A DNA stretch of 64,000 bases from an uncultured Erythrobacter sp. GTDB taxonomy: Bacteria; Pseudomonadota; Alphaproteobacteria; Sphingomonadales; Sphingomonadaceae. Positions 1-9,376 of the stretch are shown here, one piece after another. Location: assembly GCA_947488755.1 (NCBI GenBank), contig CANLAD010000001.1:882247-946246 (forward strand), read 5' to 3'. Position 1 is the stretch's first letter; the number at the start of each line of letters is the position of its first letter. The position numbers and the translations under genes were made by a program. The notes under the pieces were generated by a model. It was not told the DNA's origin and did no database searches. It was given only the letters and a program-made list of their open reading frames with translations.

Positions 1-905
1 TCGATGATCGGGTTACCGGGCGGTTAGACGCGTTCTCTCCCGAATCGACCAAGATCCACATCGATATCGACCGCAGCTCGATCAACAAGAATGTCGGCGT
101 CGATCTCGGCATTGTCGGCGACTGCGCGACCGTTCTCGAACAATTGATCGAGGCTTGGGGAGAGCGCCGCGGGCAGGATCTGGGCGAATGGAAGGCACGG
201 ATCGCCGGATGGCGCGCGCGCGAATGCCTGGCCTATCCCGACTCTTCAAAGAAGGAGCCGAACGCGATCATGCCTCAGAAGGCAGTCGAGCGGCTGCATG
301 CCCTCACCCATCACCTTGCGCCGATCATCTCGACCGAAGTCGGCCAGCACCAGATGTGGGCGGCGCAATATTACGGCTTCGACGATCCGAACAAATGGCT
401 AACCAGCGGCGGCCTTGGCACGATGGGCTATGGCCTGCCCGCCGCGATCGGTGCGCAGCTCGGCCATCCGGAGGCGCTGGTGATCGACATTGCGGGCGAG
501 GCGAGCATCCAGATGAACATTCAGGAACTGGGCACCGCCGCGCAATACCGCCTGCCGGTCAAGGTCTTCATCCTCAACAATGAATATATGGGCATGGTCC
601 GCCAGTGGCAGGAACTGACCTATGAAAGTCGCTACTCGAACAGCTATTCCGACAGCCTGCCCGATTTCGTCGCGTTGGCCGAGGCCTATGGCTGGAAAGG
701 CATCCGGATCGAGGACGAAGGCGATCTCGATGCCGGGATCGAGGCGATGATGGCGCATGACGGCCCGGTCATGGTCGATTGCCATGTCACGAAATATGCC
801 AATTGCCTGCCGATGATCCCGAGCGGCGCGGCGCATACGGACATGCTGCTGTATGGCGATGCGGTCGACGGCACGATGGACGATGCGGCGAAGGCCTTGG
901 TGTGA
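1..905 (+). CDS. ilvB: acetolactate synthase large subunit, 3' part
   Basis: This is the C-terminal 300 residues of the thiamine-diphosphate enzyme that joins two pyruvates (or pyruvate and 2-oxobutyrate) in the first common step of valine, leucine and isoleucine synthesis. The reading frame is open from the left edge (first full codon at base 3), so the start lies outside the window. Visible are the end of the middle domain and the ThDP-binding C-terminal domain with [14 protein letters not shown], a GEAS-x-QMN ThDP/Mg motif and [13 protein letters not shown]. The metal-binding aspartate of the usual GDAS motif is glutamate here, which I believe is common in related sphingomonads. The stop codon overlaps the ilvN start by 4 bases, so the two subunits are translationally coupled. 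Confidence 0.96.
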   Translation, partial: DDRVTGRLDAFSPESTKIHIDIDRSSINKNVGVDLGIVGDCATVLEQLIEAWGERRGQDLGEWKARIAGWRARECLAYPDSSKKEPNAIMPQKAVERLHALTHHLAPIISTEVGQHQMWAAQYYGFDDPNKWLTSGGLGTMGYGLPAAIGAQLGHPEALVIDIAGEASIQMNIQELGTAAQYRLPVKVFILNNEYMGMVRQWQELTYESRYSNSYSDSLPDFVALAEAYGWKGIRIEDEGDLDAGIEAMMAHDGPVMVDCHVTKYANCLPMIPSGAAHTDMLLYGDAVDGTMDDAAKALV

Positions 906-1417
906 AAATCGAAAGTGCGCAGACTGAGCGCCACGTCCTCGCCGTCACGGTCGACAATGAGCCGGGCATCCTCGCCAAGATCACGGGCCTGTTCACTGCG
1001 CGCGGCTACAATATCGACTCGCTTACTGTCGCAGACATCTCGGATGATCATGCGATCAGCCGCATCACCGTCGTCACAAACGGTCCGCCACAAGTGATCG
1101 ACCAGATCGAGGCGCAGCTTGAGCGGTTGGTGCCGGTGCACAAGGTCGTCGATCTCACCGCTGCGGGTCCGCATGTCGAGCGTGAACTCGCTCTCATCAA
1201 AGTCGCCGGCAAGGGCGAGGCGCGAGTAGAGGCGCTGCGTATCGCCGAGCTGTTCCGCGCCAAGGTCGTCGATACGACCACGTCCAGCTTCGTGTTCGAA
1301 CTCACCGGTACGCCCGACAAGATCGACAGCTTCATCGTGCTGATGCGCGAGTTGGGTCTGGTCAGCGTCGGTCGCTCGGGCGTGGTCGGAATGATGCGCG
1401 GATCGGGGACGACTTAG
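902..1417 (+). CDS. ilvN: acetolactate synthase small (regulatory) subunit
   Basis: The 171-residue regulatory partner of IlvB gives valine feedback control. The N-terminal ACT domain is recognisable ([21 protein letters not shown], then the [10 protein letters not shown] strand), followed by the usual C-terminal ACT-like domain ending GVVGMMRG. I chose the GTG at 902, which overlaps the ilvB stop as GTGA. An in-frame ATG at 779 lies deep inside ilvB and would add a tail not found in the family. Length and position next to ilvB fit the family. Confidence 0.95.
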   Translation: MKIESAQTERHVLAVTVDNEPGILAKITGLFTARGYNIDSLTVADISDDHAISRITVVTNGPPQVIDQIEAQLERLVPVHKVVDLTAAGPHVERELALIKVAGKGEARVEALRIAELFRAKVVDTTTSSFVFELTGTPDKIDSFIVLMRELGLVSVGRSGVVGMMRGSGTT

Positions 1418-1426
1418 AAATATAAT

Positions 1427-1454
1427 CGTCACGCCAGCGAACGCTGGGGTCTCC
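1427..1454. repeat. dispersed palindromic repeat between ilvN and ilvC
   Basis: The core is a perfect hairpin: CCAGCG (1434-1439), AA, CGCTGG (1442-1447), flanked by CGTCA on one side and GGTCTCC on the other. On the minus strand it reads as the familiar translated string TPAFAGVT, which recurs as spurious protein ends in many sphingomonad genomes. From that I infer it is one copy of a family of dispersed palindromes. It sits in the 102-bp gap inside the ilv operon and could act as a weak terminator or as an mRNA-processing hairpin. Confidence 0.6.
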
Positions 1455-1459
1455 ATTGA

Positions 1460-2554
<1,095 letters not shown>

Positions 2555-2573
2555 CGCCATTTCGGCTTGCGTA

Positions 2574-3188
2574 ATGGAAGATGTGCGCACCTCCCGGCCG
2601 AGCGCCACGACGATCGTCTTCGCCCTGTGCGCCATCGCATGGGTCGCGATCGTATGGCGCGGCGTCTCCAATGTGAAAGGTCCGGACGCGCTGGTTGCCA
2701 CGGCCTCGCAGGAGGAAGTGCAACGCTTCGCCCGCCAGCAACTCGATGCCTTGCAGCCAAGCTCCTTCGCTTCCGATCGGGAATTGTGCGGCATTATCTT
2801 CGAAACCAGTGAGGGCGAGCTTGGCGTCTCGCGCCCGACCAGCGGCGATGAAGCGAGCTGCGACATCGCCTTCTTCGATGAGCCGGGCATGGTGCCGGTC
2901 GCCAGCTTCCACACGCATGGCCGCCACAGCCGCCGATATGATGGCGAAGTGCCGTCTTTGATCGACATTCAGAGCGATGTTGCAAGCGGGATCGACGGAT
3001 ATGTCGCGACACCCGGCGGGCGGTTCTGGCATATCGACCACGATGAGGCGGAAGCGAGACTGATCTGCGGACCGGCCTGCCTTACGCAGGATGAGAGCTA
3101 CGAGCCATGCACGGGCGACCTGATTGAAAGGTTCTACACCTATGAGACGCTGAGCCAGCGTTTCTCGAACGGCGGCGCGATTTGCTAG
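2574..3188 (+). CDS. DUF4329-like protein with N-terminal membrane anchor
   Basis: This is a 204-residue protein of unknown biochemical function. Residues about 12-29 (TTIVFALCAIAWVAIVWRG) form one hydrophobic segment, probably an uncleaved anchor or signal. The rest resembles DUF4329: it has ELCGIIFE, VASFHTHGRHS, VPSLIDIQSD and DGYVATPGGRFWHID in the expected order. The HTH-G and S-x3-D pattern recalls JAB/MPN-type folds, so a peptidase-like core is possible but unproven. It starts 20 bp after ilvC and may be read through from it. No clear ribosome-binding site is seen. The family call is by eye. Confidence 0.7.
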   Translation: MEDVRTSRPSATTIVFALCAIAWVAIVWRGVSNVKGPDALVATASQEEVQRFARQQLDALQPSSFASDRELCGIIFETSEGELGVSRPTSGDEASCDIAFFDEPGMVPVASFHTHGRHSRRYDGEVPSLIDIQSDVASGIDGYVATPGGRFWHIDHDEAEARLICGPACLTQDESYEPCTGDLIERFYTYETLSQRFSNGGAIC

Positions 3189-3253
3189 GGCACGGATTTT
3201 CCGCAGGTGCGAATTGAGTGGGAACCGGTGCGCGCCTGACCTATTGATACGCC

Positions 3254-3646
3254 ATGTCCAAGAACGCTCTTTCCGCCATCTTCACCCTCGCTTTCCTCGC
3301 CCCGCTCGCGGTCGCCTGCGGCAGTGCGCAGGATGCCGGGTCCGAACCCAATCCCGCGACCCCGGTTGAAGTCGACGATTTCGAGCGCGATCTGGCGGAG
3401 GTCGAGCCCGTTCCCGAAGAGGTTGGATCGGTCGATGCGGCGTGCCGCGCGAACCTTGCCCAACCTTTTGTCGGCGAAACGATGAACCTGGAAACGCGCC
3501 AGGCCCTGCTCGATGCGGTCGAACCGCAAGTGACGATCCGTTTCGTTGAACCTGACGAAGAGATTTTGGACGATGACACAGTCGCGGATCGCTTGAATGT
3601 GCGCACCGATGAAAGCGACGAAATCGTCGAGGTCTATTGCGGCTGA
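3254..3646 (+). CDS. I78-family peptidase-inhibitor-like lipoprotein
   Basis: This 130-residue protein has a lipoprotein-type signal: a hydrophobic stretch at residues 6-20 ends in LAVAC, so Cys22 is the likely lipidation site. A short acidic linker follows. Residues about 60-130 match the peptidase inhibitor I78 family, with a conserved Cys, an AQPFVGE block, VTIRFVEPDE, then ADRLNVRTDE-x-D-x-IVEVYCG at the end. The two cysteines of the domain (near residue 63 and the penultimate residue) could pair. Members are thought to inhibit serine proteases, and an envelope-protective role is inferred. It lies alone between a DUF4329-like gene and a YceI gene on the same strand. Confidence 0.75.
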   Translation: MSKNALSAIFTLAFLAPLAVACGSAQDAGSEPNPATPVEVDDFERDLAEVEPVPEEVGSVDAACRANLAQPFVGETMNLETRQALLDAVEPQVTIRFVEPDEEILDDDTVADRLNVRTDESDEIVEVYCG

Positions 3647-3678
3647 CGCTGGTCGACCCTCAACTACGGAGACATAGT

Positions 3679-4335
3679 GTGACAAAGAAGTTCCTGATGG
3701 CGGCCGTTGCCACCACCGGCATCGTGACCGGCGGCATCGTTGCAGCGCCGACCTTGTTCGCGCAGTCGAACGAATTGCCAGGTCAGATGGAGCTCTCGCG
3801 CGTCACCGCGGGAACGTACGCGCTCGACCCGGTGCACACGCTCGTTCAATGGGACGTCAACCATTTCGGGTTCAATGATTATTTCGGGCTGTTCGGTGAT
3901 GTCGAAGGCACGATGATGATGGATCCGGCGGACATCGAAAGTGCCGAGTTCGAGATCATGGTTCCGATAGCGCAGGTCACCGTCGCCAGCGAAGCGTTGA
4001 AAAACCACCTGCTGCGCCCGGGTGAAGACGGCGCAGACCCCGATTTCTTTGGTCCAGAACCGGGCATGGCAACCTTCACGTCAACCAGCGTGCGCCGCAC
4101 AGGCGAGACCTCTGCCGTCGTCAGCGGGATGCTGGACATGAACGGCCAAAGCGGCCCGGTCACGCTGGCGGTCGAGTTCGTGGGTGCCGGTGAGAATCCG
4201 ATGAACCAGAAGGAAACCGTCGGTTTTCACGCGCGCGGCACAATCGATCGCACGGACTGGGGCATCGATTATGGTCAGGGCCTGATCGGTAACGAGGTTG
4301 GACTGACGATAAGCGCGGCGTTCGAAAAGCAATAG
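3679..4335 (+). CDS. YceI-family periplasmic protein
   Basis: This 218-residue exported protein has a classic signal peptide (KKFLMAAVATTGIV...TLFAQS) followed by a lipocalin-like YceI domain: GTYALDPVHTLVQWDVNHFGF near the start, then FTSTSVRRTG, GMLDMNGQSGPVTLAVEF, GFHARGTIDRTDWGI and VGLTISAAFE. YceI proteins bind polyisoprenoid or similar hydrophobic ligands, and the physiological role is unclear. I chose the GTG at 3679 because GGAG lies 7-10 bases upstream and the signal peptide begins there. The in-frame ATG at 3637 overlaps the previous gene and adds a charged tail. Confidence 0.88.
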   Translation: MTKKFLMAAVATTGIVTGGIVAAPTLFAQSNELPGQMELSRVTAGTYALDPVHTLVQWDVNHFGFNDYFGLFGDVEGTMMMDPADIESAEFEIMVPIAQVTVASEALKNHLLRPGEDGADPDFFGPEPGMATFTSTSVRRTGETSAVVSGMLDMNGQSGPVTLAVEFVGAGENPMNQKETVGFHARGTIDRTDWGIDYGQGLIGNEVGLTISAAFEKQ

Positions 4336-4382
4336 CCGCAACCTCGACAGGCCGAGCGCGATAGGACACACAGCGCCCCGCG

Positions 4383-5537
4383 ATGCGCCTATCCGACTGC
4401 CACAACATTGATGACTTTCGCCAGCTCGCAAGGGCGCGGCTGCCCTTCCCGGTGTTCGACTATATCGACGGTGCCGCCGATGACGAGCTGACCAAGACGC
4501 GCAACACGACAAGCTATGATGCGGTTGATCTCGTGCCCGATGTGCTCGCGGGTGTGGCCGAGATCGACACGTCCTGCACGATCCTGGGTCGCGAGAGTGC
4601 GCTGCCGCTTATGCTGTCGCCCACCGCGGTCCAGCGCGCGTTTCACTGGCAGGGCGAGACGGCGGTGGCGAAGGCGGCGGGCAGGTTCGGGCTGTGGTTC
4701 GGCATCAGCAGCCTTGCGACGCGCAGTATCGAAGAGATCGCAGCGCTGACCGACGGGCCAAAGCTGTTCCAGCTCTACGTGCACAAGGATACCAGCCTGA
4801 ACAATCACATGATCGAGCGCTGCCAGGCCGCAGGCTTCGACGCGCTCGCGCTGACGGTCGACACGATCGTTTCCGGCAAGCGCGAACGGTGCCTGCGCTC
4901 GGGCTTTACCACCCCGCCCCGCTTCACCCCTGCGAGCGTGTGGAGCTACGCTACGCGTCCACGCTGGACGCTCGACTACCTGTTTCGCGAACGCTTCCGC
5001 CTGCCCAATCTCGATACGCACGTAAGCGAAGGGTCGGGCAAGGCGGTGAGCATCGCGGACTACTTCAATACCATGCTCGACACCTCGATGGACTGGTCCA
5101 CCGCCGCCGCGATCCGAGAGCAATGGGGCGGGACGTTCGTGCTGAAAGGCGTGATGAGCGCCGCCGATGCGCGCCGGGCAGTCGAAATCGGAGCGGATGC
5201 GATCATGGTGTCGAACCATGGCGGCAGGCAGTTGGACGGCAGCCGCGCGCCATTCGATCAGCTTCCCGAAATCGTCGAAGCCGTCGGGGGCGAGATCGAA
5301 ATCATCTGCGATGGCGGCGTGCGACGCGGGACGCATGTGCTGAAGGCGCTCGCCAGCGGGGCGAATGCGGCCTCGGGCGGAAGGCTCTATCTCTATGCGC
5401 TCGCCGCCGCGGGACAGGAAGGGGTGGAGCGCGCGCTTGGTATCCTGAAAGATGAGATTGAGCGCGGGATGCGCCTGATGGGGGTCACGCGGATCAATCA
5501 GTTGACCGCCGACCGACTGCGCAGCCGGCCAATCTGA
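4383..5537 (+). CDS. FMN-dependent alpha-hydroxy-acid oxidase/dehydrogenase
   Basis: This 384-residue TIM-barrel flavoprotein belongs to the LldD/glycolate oxidase/mandelate dehydrogenase family and oxidises L-2-hydroxy acids. Seen are FDYIDGAADDE at the N-terminus, LPLMLSPTAVQR, LFQLYVHKD, ALTVDT, the FMN lysine in FVLKGVMS (Lys255), the catalytic His279 and substrate Arg282 in SNHGGRQLDGSR, and the phosphate-binding CDGGVRRG. The usual ALGA-x8-GRP segment is instead ASGANAASGGRLYLYAL, as in a known subgroup. L-lactate is the likeliest substrate, but the sequence does not settle it. Confidence 0.88.
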   Translation: MRLSDCHNIDDFRQLARARLPFPVFDYIDGAADDELTKTRNTTSYDAVDLVPDVLAGVAEIDTSCTILGRESALPLMLSPTAVQRAFHWQGETAVAKAAGRFGLWFGISSLATRSIEEIAALTDGPKLFQLYVHKDTSLNNHMIERCQAAGFDALALTVDTIVSGKRERCLRSGFTTPPRFTPASVWSYATRPRWTLDYLFRERFRLPNLDTHVSEGSGKAVSIADYFNTMLDTSMDWSTAAAIREQWGGTFVLKGVMSAADARRAVEIGADAIMVSNHGGRQLDGSRAPFDQLPEIVEAVGGEIEIICDGGVRRGTHVLKALASGANAASGGRLYLYALAAAGQEGVERALGILKDEIERGMRLMGVTRINQLTADRLRSRPI

Positions 5538-5568
5538 CCAAGCGCCCCTCGTCATGCCTCGCCAAGTC

Positions 5569-5596
5569 TTGCACGCGCAACGGATATCGCTAACAC
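5569..5596 (+). promoter_or_regulatory. candidate promoter of the leuA leader
   Basis: TTGCAC at 5569-5574 and TAACAC at 5591-5596 are separated by 16 bp. A transcript would begin near 5603, that is, at or within a few bases of the leader-peptide ATG at 5605. Very similar hexamers (TTGTGC-N17-TAACAG) lie before tRNA-Leu in this window, which supports TAACAx as a working -10 here. Confidence 0.45.
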
Positions 5597-5604
5597 TGCT
5601 CGGC

Positions 5605-5673
5605 ATGACGCTTCAGATCGCCCTAGCTCTACGACTTACGCGCCCCCGGGCGCTTCATCGGCTCGCGCGCTAG
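5605..5673 (+). CDS. leuL: leucine-rich leader peptide of leuA (attenuator)
   Basis: This is a 22-codon open frame, too short for normal gene calling, ending 94 bp before leuA. Six of its 22 residues are leucine. Four fall within positions 3-11 (LQIALALRL), and two of those are CTA, a codon rarely used in this GC-rich sequence. The tail is rich in arginine. The stop codon TAG sits in the loop of a GC hairpin. Composition, rare codons, position and the following inverted repeats match a ribosome-mediated leucine attenuator. There is no ribosome-binding site, but the candidate promoter would start transcription almost at the ATG, as known for the leaderless trpL of Sinorhizobium. The gene symbol is by analogy. 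Confidence 0.65.
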   Translation: MTLQIALALRLTRPRALHRLAR

Positions 5674-5700
5674 GCGCGCCGGGCCGGGCGCACGGGGGTC
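5641..5700 (+). promoter_or_regulatory. attenuator stem-loops before leuA
   Basis: Mutually exclusive pairings are visible. GCGCGC (5665-5670) pairs with GCGCGC (5674-5679) around the leader stop codon, while CCCCCG (5643-5648) can pair with CGGGGG (5693-5698) across it. The second structure is followed by TCTTC rather than a long T-run, so it may act as a weak terminator or by blocking translation. Ribosome stalling on the leucine codons would change which pairing forms. Confidence 0.45.
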
Positions 5701-5767
5701 TTCACCCGCACACAATTTCCTCCGCGCCCACACAATTGACTGCGCCCGAGCGAGCGACACCGATCCC

Positions 5768-7441
5768 ATGCTGACCGACCCTTCTGCAAAATACCGAGCC
5801 TTCCCGCCAATCGACCTGCCCGACAGGCGTTGGCCCTCGCGCACCATCGACGCCGCACCACGCTGGCTCTCGACCGATCTGCGGGACGGCAATCAGGCGA
5901 TTGTCGATCCGATGGACGGGGTAAAGAAGGCGCGCTTCTTCGATCTCCTGGTCGAGATCGGGGTTAAGGAGATCGAAGTCGGCTTTCCCAGCGCGGGCGC
6001 GACCGAATTCGGCTTCATCCGGGGCTTGGTCGATGGCGGGCAGATCCCCGACGACGTGATCGTTCAGGTGCTCACGCAAAGCCGCGAAGACCTGATCCGC
6101 ACCAGTTTCGACAGCCTCGATGGCGCGCGCGCGGCGATCGTTCACCTTTACAACGCCGTCAGCCCGACATGGCGCGACATTGTCTTCCGCATGAGCCGCG
6201 AGGAGGTGCGCGAGATCGCGGTCGCGGGGGCCAAGGTGATGCGCGACGAAGCGGGGAAGCGCCCGAACACCGACTGGCATTCCCAATACAGCCCCGAGAC
6301 TTTCTCGACCGCCGAACTCGACTTCTCCATCGAAGTATGTGCGGCGGTCATGGACGTGCTCGCCCCCACGCCGGACAAGCCGATCATTCTCAACCTGCCC
6401 GCCACGGTCGAAGCGGCAACGCCCAATATTTACGCCGACCAGATCGAGTATTTCTGCCGCAACTTGCCGAACCGCGAGGCGGCAGTCATCTCGCTCCACA
6501 CACACAACGACCGCGGCACGGGCGTGGCTGCGGCCGAGCTGGGGCTGATGGCGGGGGCGGACCGGGTCGAGGGGTGCCTGTTCGGCAATGGCGAGCGGAC
6601 CGGCAATTGCTGCCTCGTCACCATGGCGCTCAACCTCTACACGCAAGGCGTCGATCCCGGCCTCGATTTCTCCGATATCGACCGGGTGATCGAGACGGTC
6701 GAATATTGCAACGACCTGCCTGTCCACCAGCGCCATCCCTATGGGGGGGAACTGGTCTACACCGCTTTTTCCGGCAGCCATCAGGACGCGATCAAGAAGG
6801 GCTTCGAGGCGCGCGAGACGCAGAATAACCAGACCTGGCGCGTGCCTTATCTGCCTATCGACCCCGCCGACCTTGGACGCAATTACGAGGCCGTTATCCG
6901 GGTCAATTCGCAGAGCGGCAAGGGCGGGTTCGCCTGGGTGCTGGAGCAGAAACAGGGCCTCAAACTGCCCAAGCGGATGCAGGCCGATTTCTCCAAGCAT
7001 GTCCAGCGCCTCGCCGACAGCTCCTCACGCGAGCTAAACGCCGACGATATCTGGGAGGCGTTCAAGGCCGCGTATCACGTACAGACGCCGGACAAGCACT
7101 TCCAGCTCGTCGATTACGAAGAGGCACGCGCTTCCGATGGCACGCGGGTGTTTTCTGGCAAGATCGCCGTCGAGGGGCGCGAGCAGAGCGTATCCGGGCG
7201 CGGATCCGGCCTCATCTCCAGCGTCATGGCGACCTTGCGCGACGCCTTCGAGGTGGAGCTGGAGGTGGTCGACTACAGCCAGCAAGCGCTCGGCAGCGGG
7301 ACCGATGCGACCGCCGCGACCTATCTCGAATGCACATCGGCTGACGGACGCACCGTTTGGGGCTGCGGTATCGATGAAGACGTCGCGACAGCCAGCGTGC
7401 GGGCGGTGCTGAGTGCGGCCAATTCGATGGTCGGAGGATAA
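5768..7441 (+). CDS. leuA: 2-isopropylmalate synthase (LeuA type 2)
   Basis: This 557-residue enzyme commits 2-oxoisovalerate and acetyl-CoA to leucine synthesis. The N-terminal DRE-TIM barrel has STDLRDGNQA with the catalytic Arg-Asp, VGFPSAGATEF, and the metal-binding SLHTHNDRGTG with EGCLFGNGERTGN. A linker domain follows, then the C-terminal regulatory domain that senses leucine (SGKIAVEGREQSVSGRGSGLISSVMATLRD onwards). Length and the RYxAFPPIDLPDRRWP start are typical of the longer leuA2 class. It stands apart from leuB/leuCD, which are not in the window. A leucine leader peptide upstream suggests attenuation. Confidence 0.95.
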   Translation: MLTDPSAKYRAFPPIDLPDRRWPSRTIDAAPRWLSTDLRDGNQAIVDPMDGVKKARFFDLLVEIGVKEIEVGFPSAGATEFGFIRGLVDGGQIPDDVIVQVLTQSREDLIRTSFDSLDGARAAIVHLYNAVSPTWRDIVFRMSREEVREIAVAGAKVMRDEAGKRPNTDWHSQYSPETFSTAELDFSIEVCAAVMDVLAPTPDKPIILNLPATVEAATPNIYADQIEYFCRNLPNREAAVISLHTHNDRGTGVAAAELGLMAGADRVEGCLFGNGERTGNCCLVTMALNLYTQGVDPGLDFSDIDRVIETVEYCNDLPVHQRHPYGGELVYTAFSGSHQDAIKKGFEARETQNNQTWRVPYLPIDPADLGRNYEAVIRVNSQSGKGGFAWVLEQKQGLKLPKRMQADFSKHVQRLADSSSRELNADDIWEAFKAAYHVQTPDKHFQLVDYEEARASDGTRVFSGKIAVEGREQSVSGRGSGLISSVMATLRDAFEVELEVVDYSQQALGSGTDATAATYLECTSADGRTVWGCGIDEDVATASVRAVLSAANSMVGG

Positions 7442-7460
7442 CGCCCGGTTGTCCTCTCCG

Positions 7461-7480
7461 GCTTACACACAGATGTAAGC
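7461..7480. promoter_or_regulatory. inverted repeat, possible operator before the antiporter gene
   Basis: GCTTACA (7461-7467) and TGTAAGC (7474-7480) form perfect 7-bp arms around CACAGA. A TTGACA hexamer follows at 7486-7491, and the antiporter start is at 7547. The TTACA-N6-TGTAA core is like many TetR-type operators. It could alternatively be a weak terminator of leuA, although no T-run follows. Confidence 0.4.
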
Positions 7481-7546
7481 GGGACTTGACATCACCTGCC
7501 CTCACCACCGATCACCAGGTGTCTCGCATATCGAAAGGCACCGATC

Positions 7547-9271
7547 GTGACCGCTGCCATCGAAGGGTATCTCTTCTACGAGATTGCGGCGCTGCTCGTG
7601 CTTGCGGCGGGCGTCGGATTTGTCGGCCTGATGCTGCGGCAGCCGCTGATCGTCAGCTTTATCGCGGTCGGGATCATCGCCGGTCCCTCGGTCCTCGATA
7701 TCGCGCAGTCGGATGCGCAGATCGACCTGCTCGCCGAACTCGGCATCGCGGTGCTGCTGTTCTTGGTCGGGCTGAAGCTCGACTTCAATCTCGTGCGCAC
7801 GCTCGGACCCGTGTCGCTGGTGACGGGACTAGGGCAGGTGCTCTTCACCACCGCGTTCGGTTTTCTGATCTCGCTCGCACTCGGGTTGGACCCCCGCACG
7901 GCGATCTATGTCGCCATTGCCCTCACCTTTTCCTCGACGATCATCATCGTCAAGCTGCTGTCCGACAAGCGGGAGATAGACGCGCTGCATGGCCGGATCG
8001 CGCTGGGTTTCCTGATCGTGCAGGACATCGTGGTCGTGATCGCGATGATCTCGCTTTCGGCCATCGGCGTCGGCGGCGCAGCGGAGGGCGACGGAGCGCT
8101 ATTCGATGTGCTGCGGGTGCTTGGCTACGGGCTCGGCATGCTCGCGTTCGTCGTGCTGTTCATCCGCTATATCGCGAACCCGCTGGTGGAGCGCTTGTCC
8201 CGCGCCCCGGAATTGCTGGTGTCCTTCGCGATCGGGTGGGCCGCGCTGCTCGCAGCTGTTGGGCACTATCTCGGCTTCGGGAAAGAGCTTGGCGGGCTGC
8301 TTGCAGGCTTCTCGCTCGCATCGACCCCGTTCCGCGAAGCGATCGCCGCGCGCCTCGCTTCGCTGCGCGATTTTCTGCTGCTGTTCTTCTTCATCGCGCT
8401 CGGTGCATCGCTGGACCTCTCGGTGCTGGGCGCCAGCGTCGGCCCAGCCATTGTGCTGTCGCTGTTCGTGCTGATCGGCAACCCGCTCATCGTTCTCGCG
8501 ATCATGGGGGCGATGGGTTATCGCAAGCGTACCGGGTTCCTCGCCGGATTGACGGTGGCGCAAATCAGCGAATTCTCGCTCATCTTCATGGCGATGGGCG
8601 TATCGATCGGCCACGTCATGCCCGACGCGCTCGGGCTGGTAACGCTTGTGGGCCTCGTGACCATCGCCGCATCGACCTACATGATCACCTTTTCGCACGA
8701 GCTATACCGCGTGTTCGAGCCGGTGCTGGGCGTATTCGAACGGCGCGGCACCGAAGCGGAGCCCGAAGGCGGCGCAAAGCTTGCCGAGCCGCATGACGTT
8801 ATCCTCTTCGGCCTCGGCACCTATGGCCTGCAGATCGCCGCGGCCCTGCGCAATAGCGGCAGCCGTGTGCTGGGTGTCGATTTCAGTCCCGAAGCGGTCC
8901 GCTATGCTAGAGCCAACGGGTTCGAAGCGGTGTTCGGCGATGCGACCGATCCGGAATTCGTGGCCCATCTGCCGCTCAAGGATACGCGCTGGCTGGTCAT
9001 GGCCGTGCCAGAGCATCACACCGGCCTCACGCATACCGACCCGCGCCATGCGCTTTTGCGGGCGATGCGCGATTTCGGATATCAGGGGAAGATCGCGGTC
9101 GCCGCCCATCACGAGGATACCGCCGATCGCCTGACCAAGGCTAACGCCGACCTCGTATTGATGCCCTATCGCGATGCTGCCTTCGCCGCCGCTCGAATGA
9201 TTGCGCAGGACGAAGCGGCCCCGCACCCCGGCACAGGTGATCCAGAGGGGCAACGCGAACTGCCGGCATGA
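7547..9271 (+). CDS. monovalent cation:proton antiporter, KefB/KefC type (CPA2)
   Basis: This 574-residue inner-membrane protein has about 12 hydrophobic segments in residues 1-385 (Na/H exchanger fold, with SSTIIIVKLLSDK and VQDIVVVIAMISL characteristic of CPA2 transporters). A cytosolic RCK_N nucleotide-binding domain starts near residue 415 (VILFGLGTYGLQIAAALRNSGSRVLGVDFSPEAV). It exchanges K+ or Na+ for protons, gated by a nucleotide or other ligand. Whether it is glutathione-gated like true KefC cannot be read. The start is GTG at 7547 with GAAAGG upstream. A palindrome lies in its promoter region. Confidence 0.85.
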   Translation: MTAAIEGYLFYEIAALLVLAAGVGFVGLMLRQPLIVSFIAVGIIAGPSVLDIAQSDAQIDLLAELGIAVLLFLVGLKLDFNLVRTLGPVSLVTGLGQVLFTTAFGFLISLALGLDPRTAIYVAIALTFSSTIIIVKLLSDKREIDALHGRIALGFLIVQDIVVVIAMISLSAIGVGGAAEGDGALFDVLRVLGYGLGMLAFVVLFIRYIANPLVERLSRAPELLVSFAIGWAALLAAVGHYLGFGKELGGLLAGFSLASTPFREAIAARLASLRDFLLLFFFIALGASLDLSVLGASVGPAIVLSLFVLIGNPLIVLAIMGAMGYRKRTGFLAGLTVAQISEFSLIFMAMGVSIGHVMPDALGLVTLVGLVTIAASTYMITFSHELYRVFEPVLGVFERRGTEAEPEGGAKLAEPHDVILFGLGTYGLQIAAALRNSGSRVLGVDFSPEAVRYARANGFEAVFGDATDPEFVAHLPLKDTRWLVMAVPEHHTGLTHTDPRHALLRAMRDFGYQGKIAVAAHHEDTADRLTKANADLVLMPYRDAAFAAARMIAQDEAAPHPGTGDPEGQRELPA

Positions 9272-9376
9272 GCCTTGGCGCTTCGTGGAAACACCTAGGC
9301 CCCGGCTTCCAAGATCGACTGATCTTGCGCGCAAAACGATGCGGACACCCGCACCGCAACCACGAGCGCCGAACCG

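Noticed and set aside
4389..5606. 405-codon minus-strand open frame over the hydroxyacid oxidase gene
   Set aside because: It is a shadow of a clear FMN enzyme in a GC-rich frame and has no domain.
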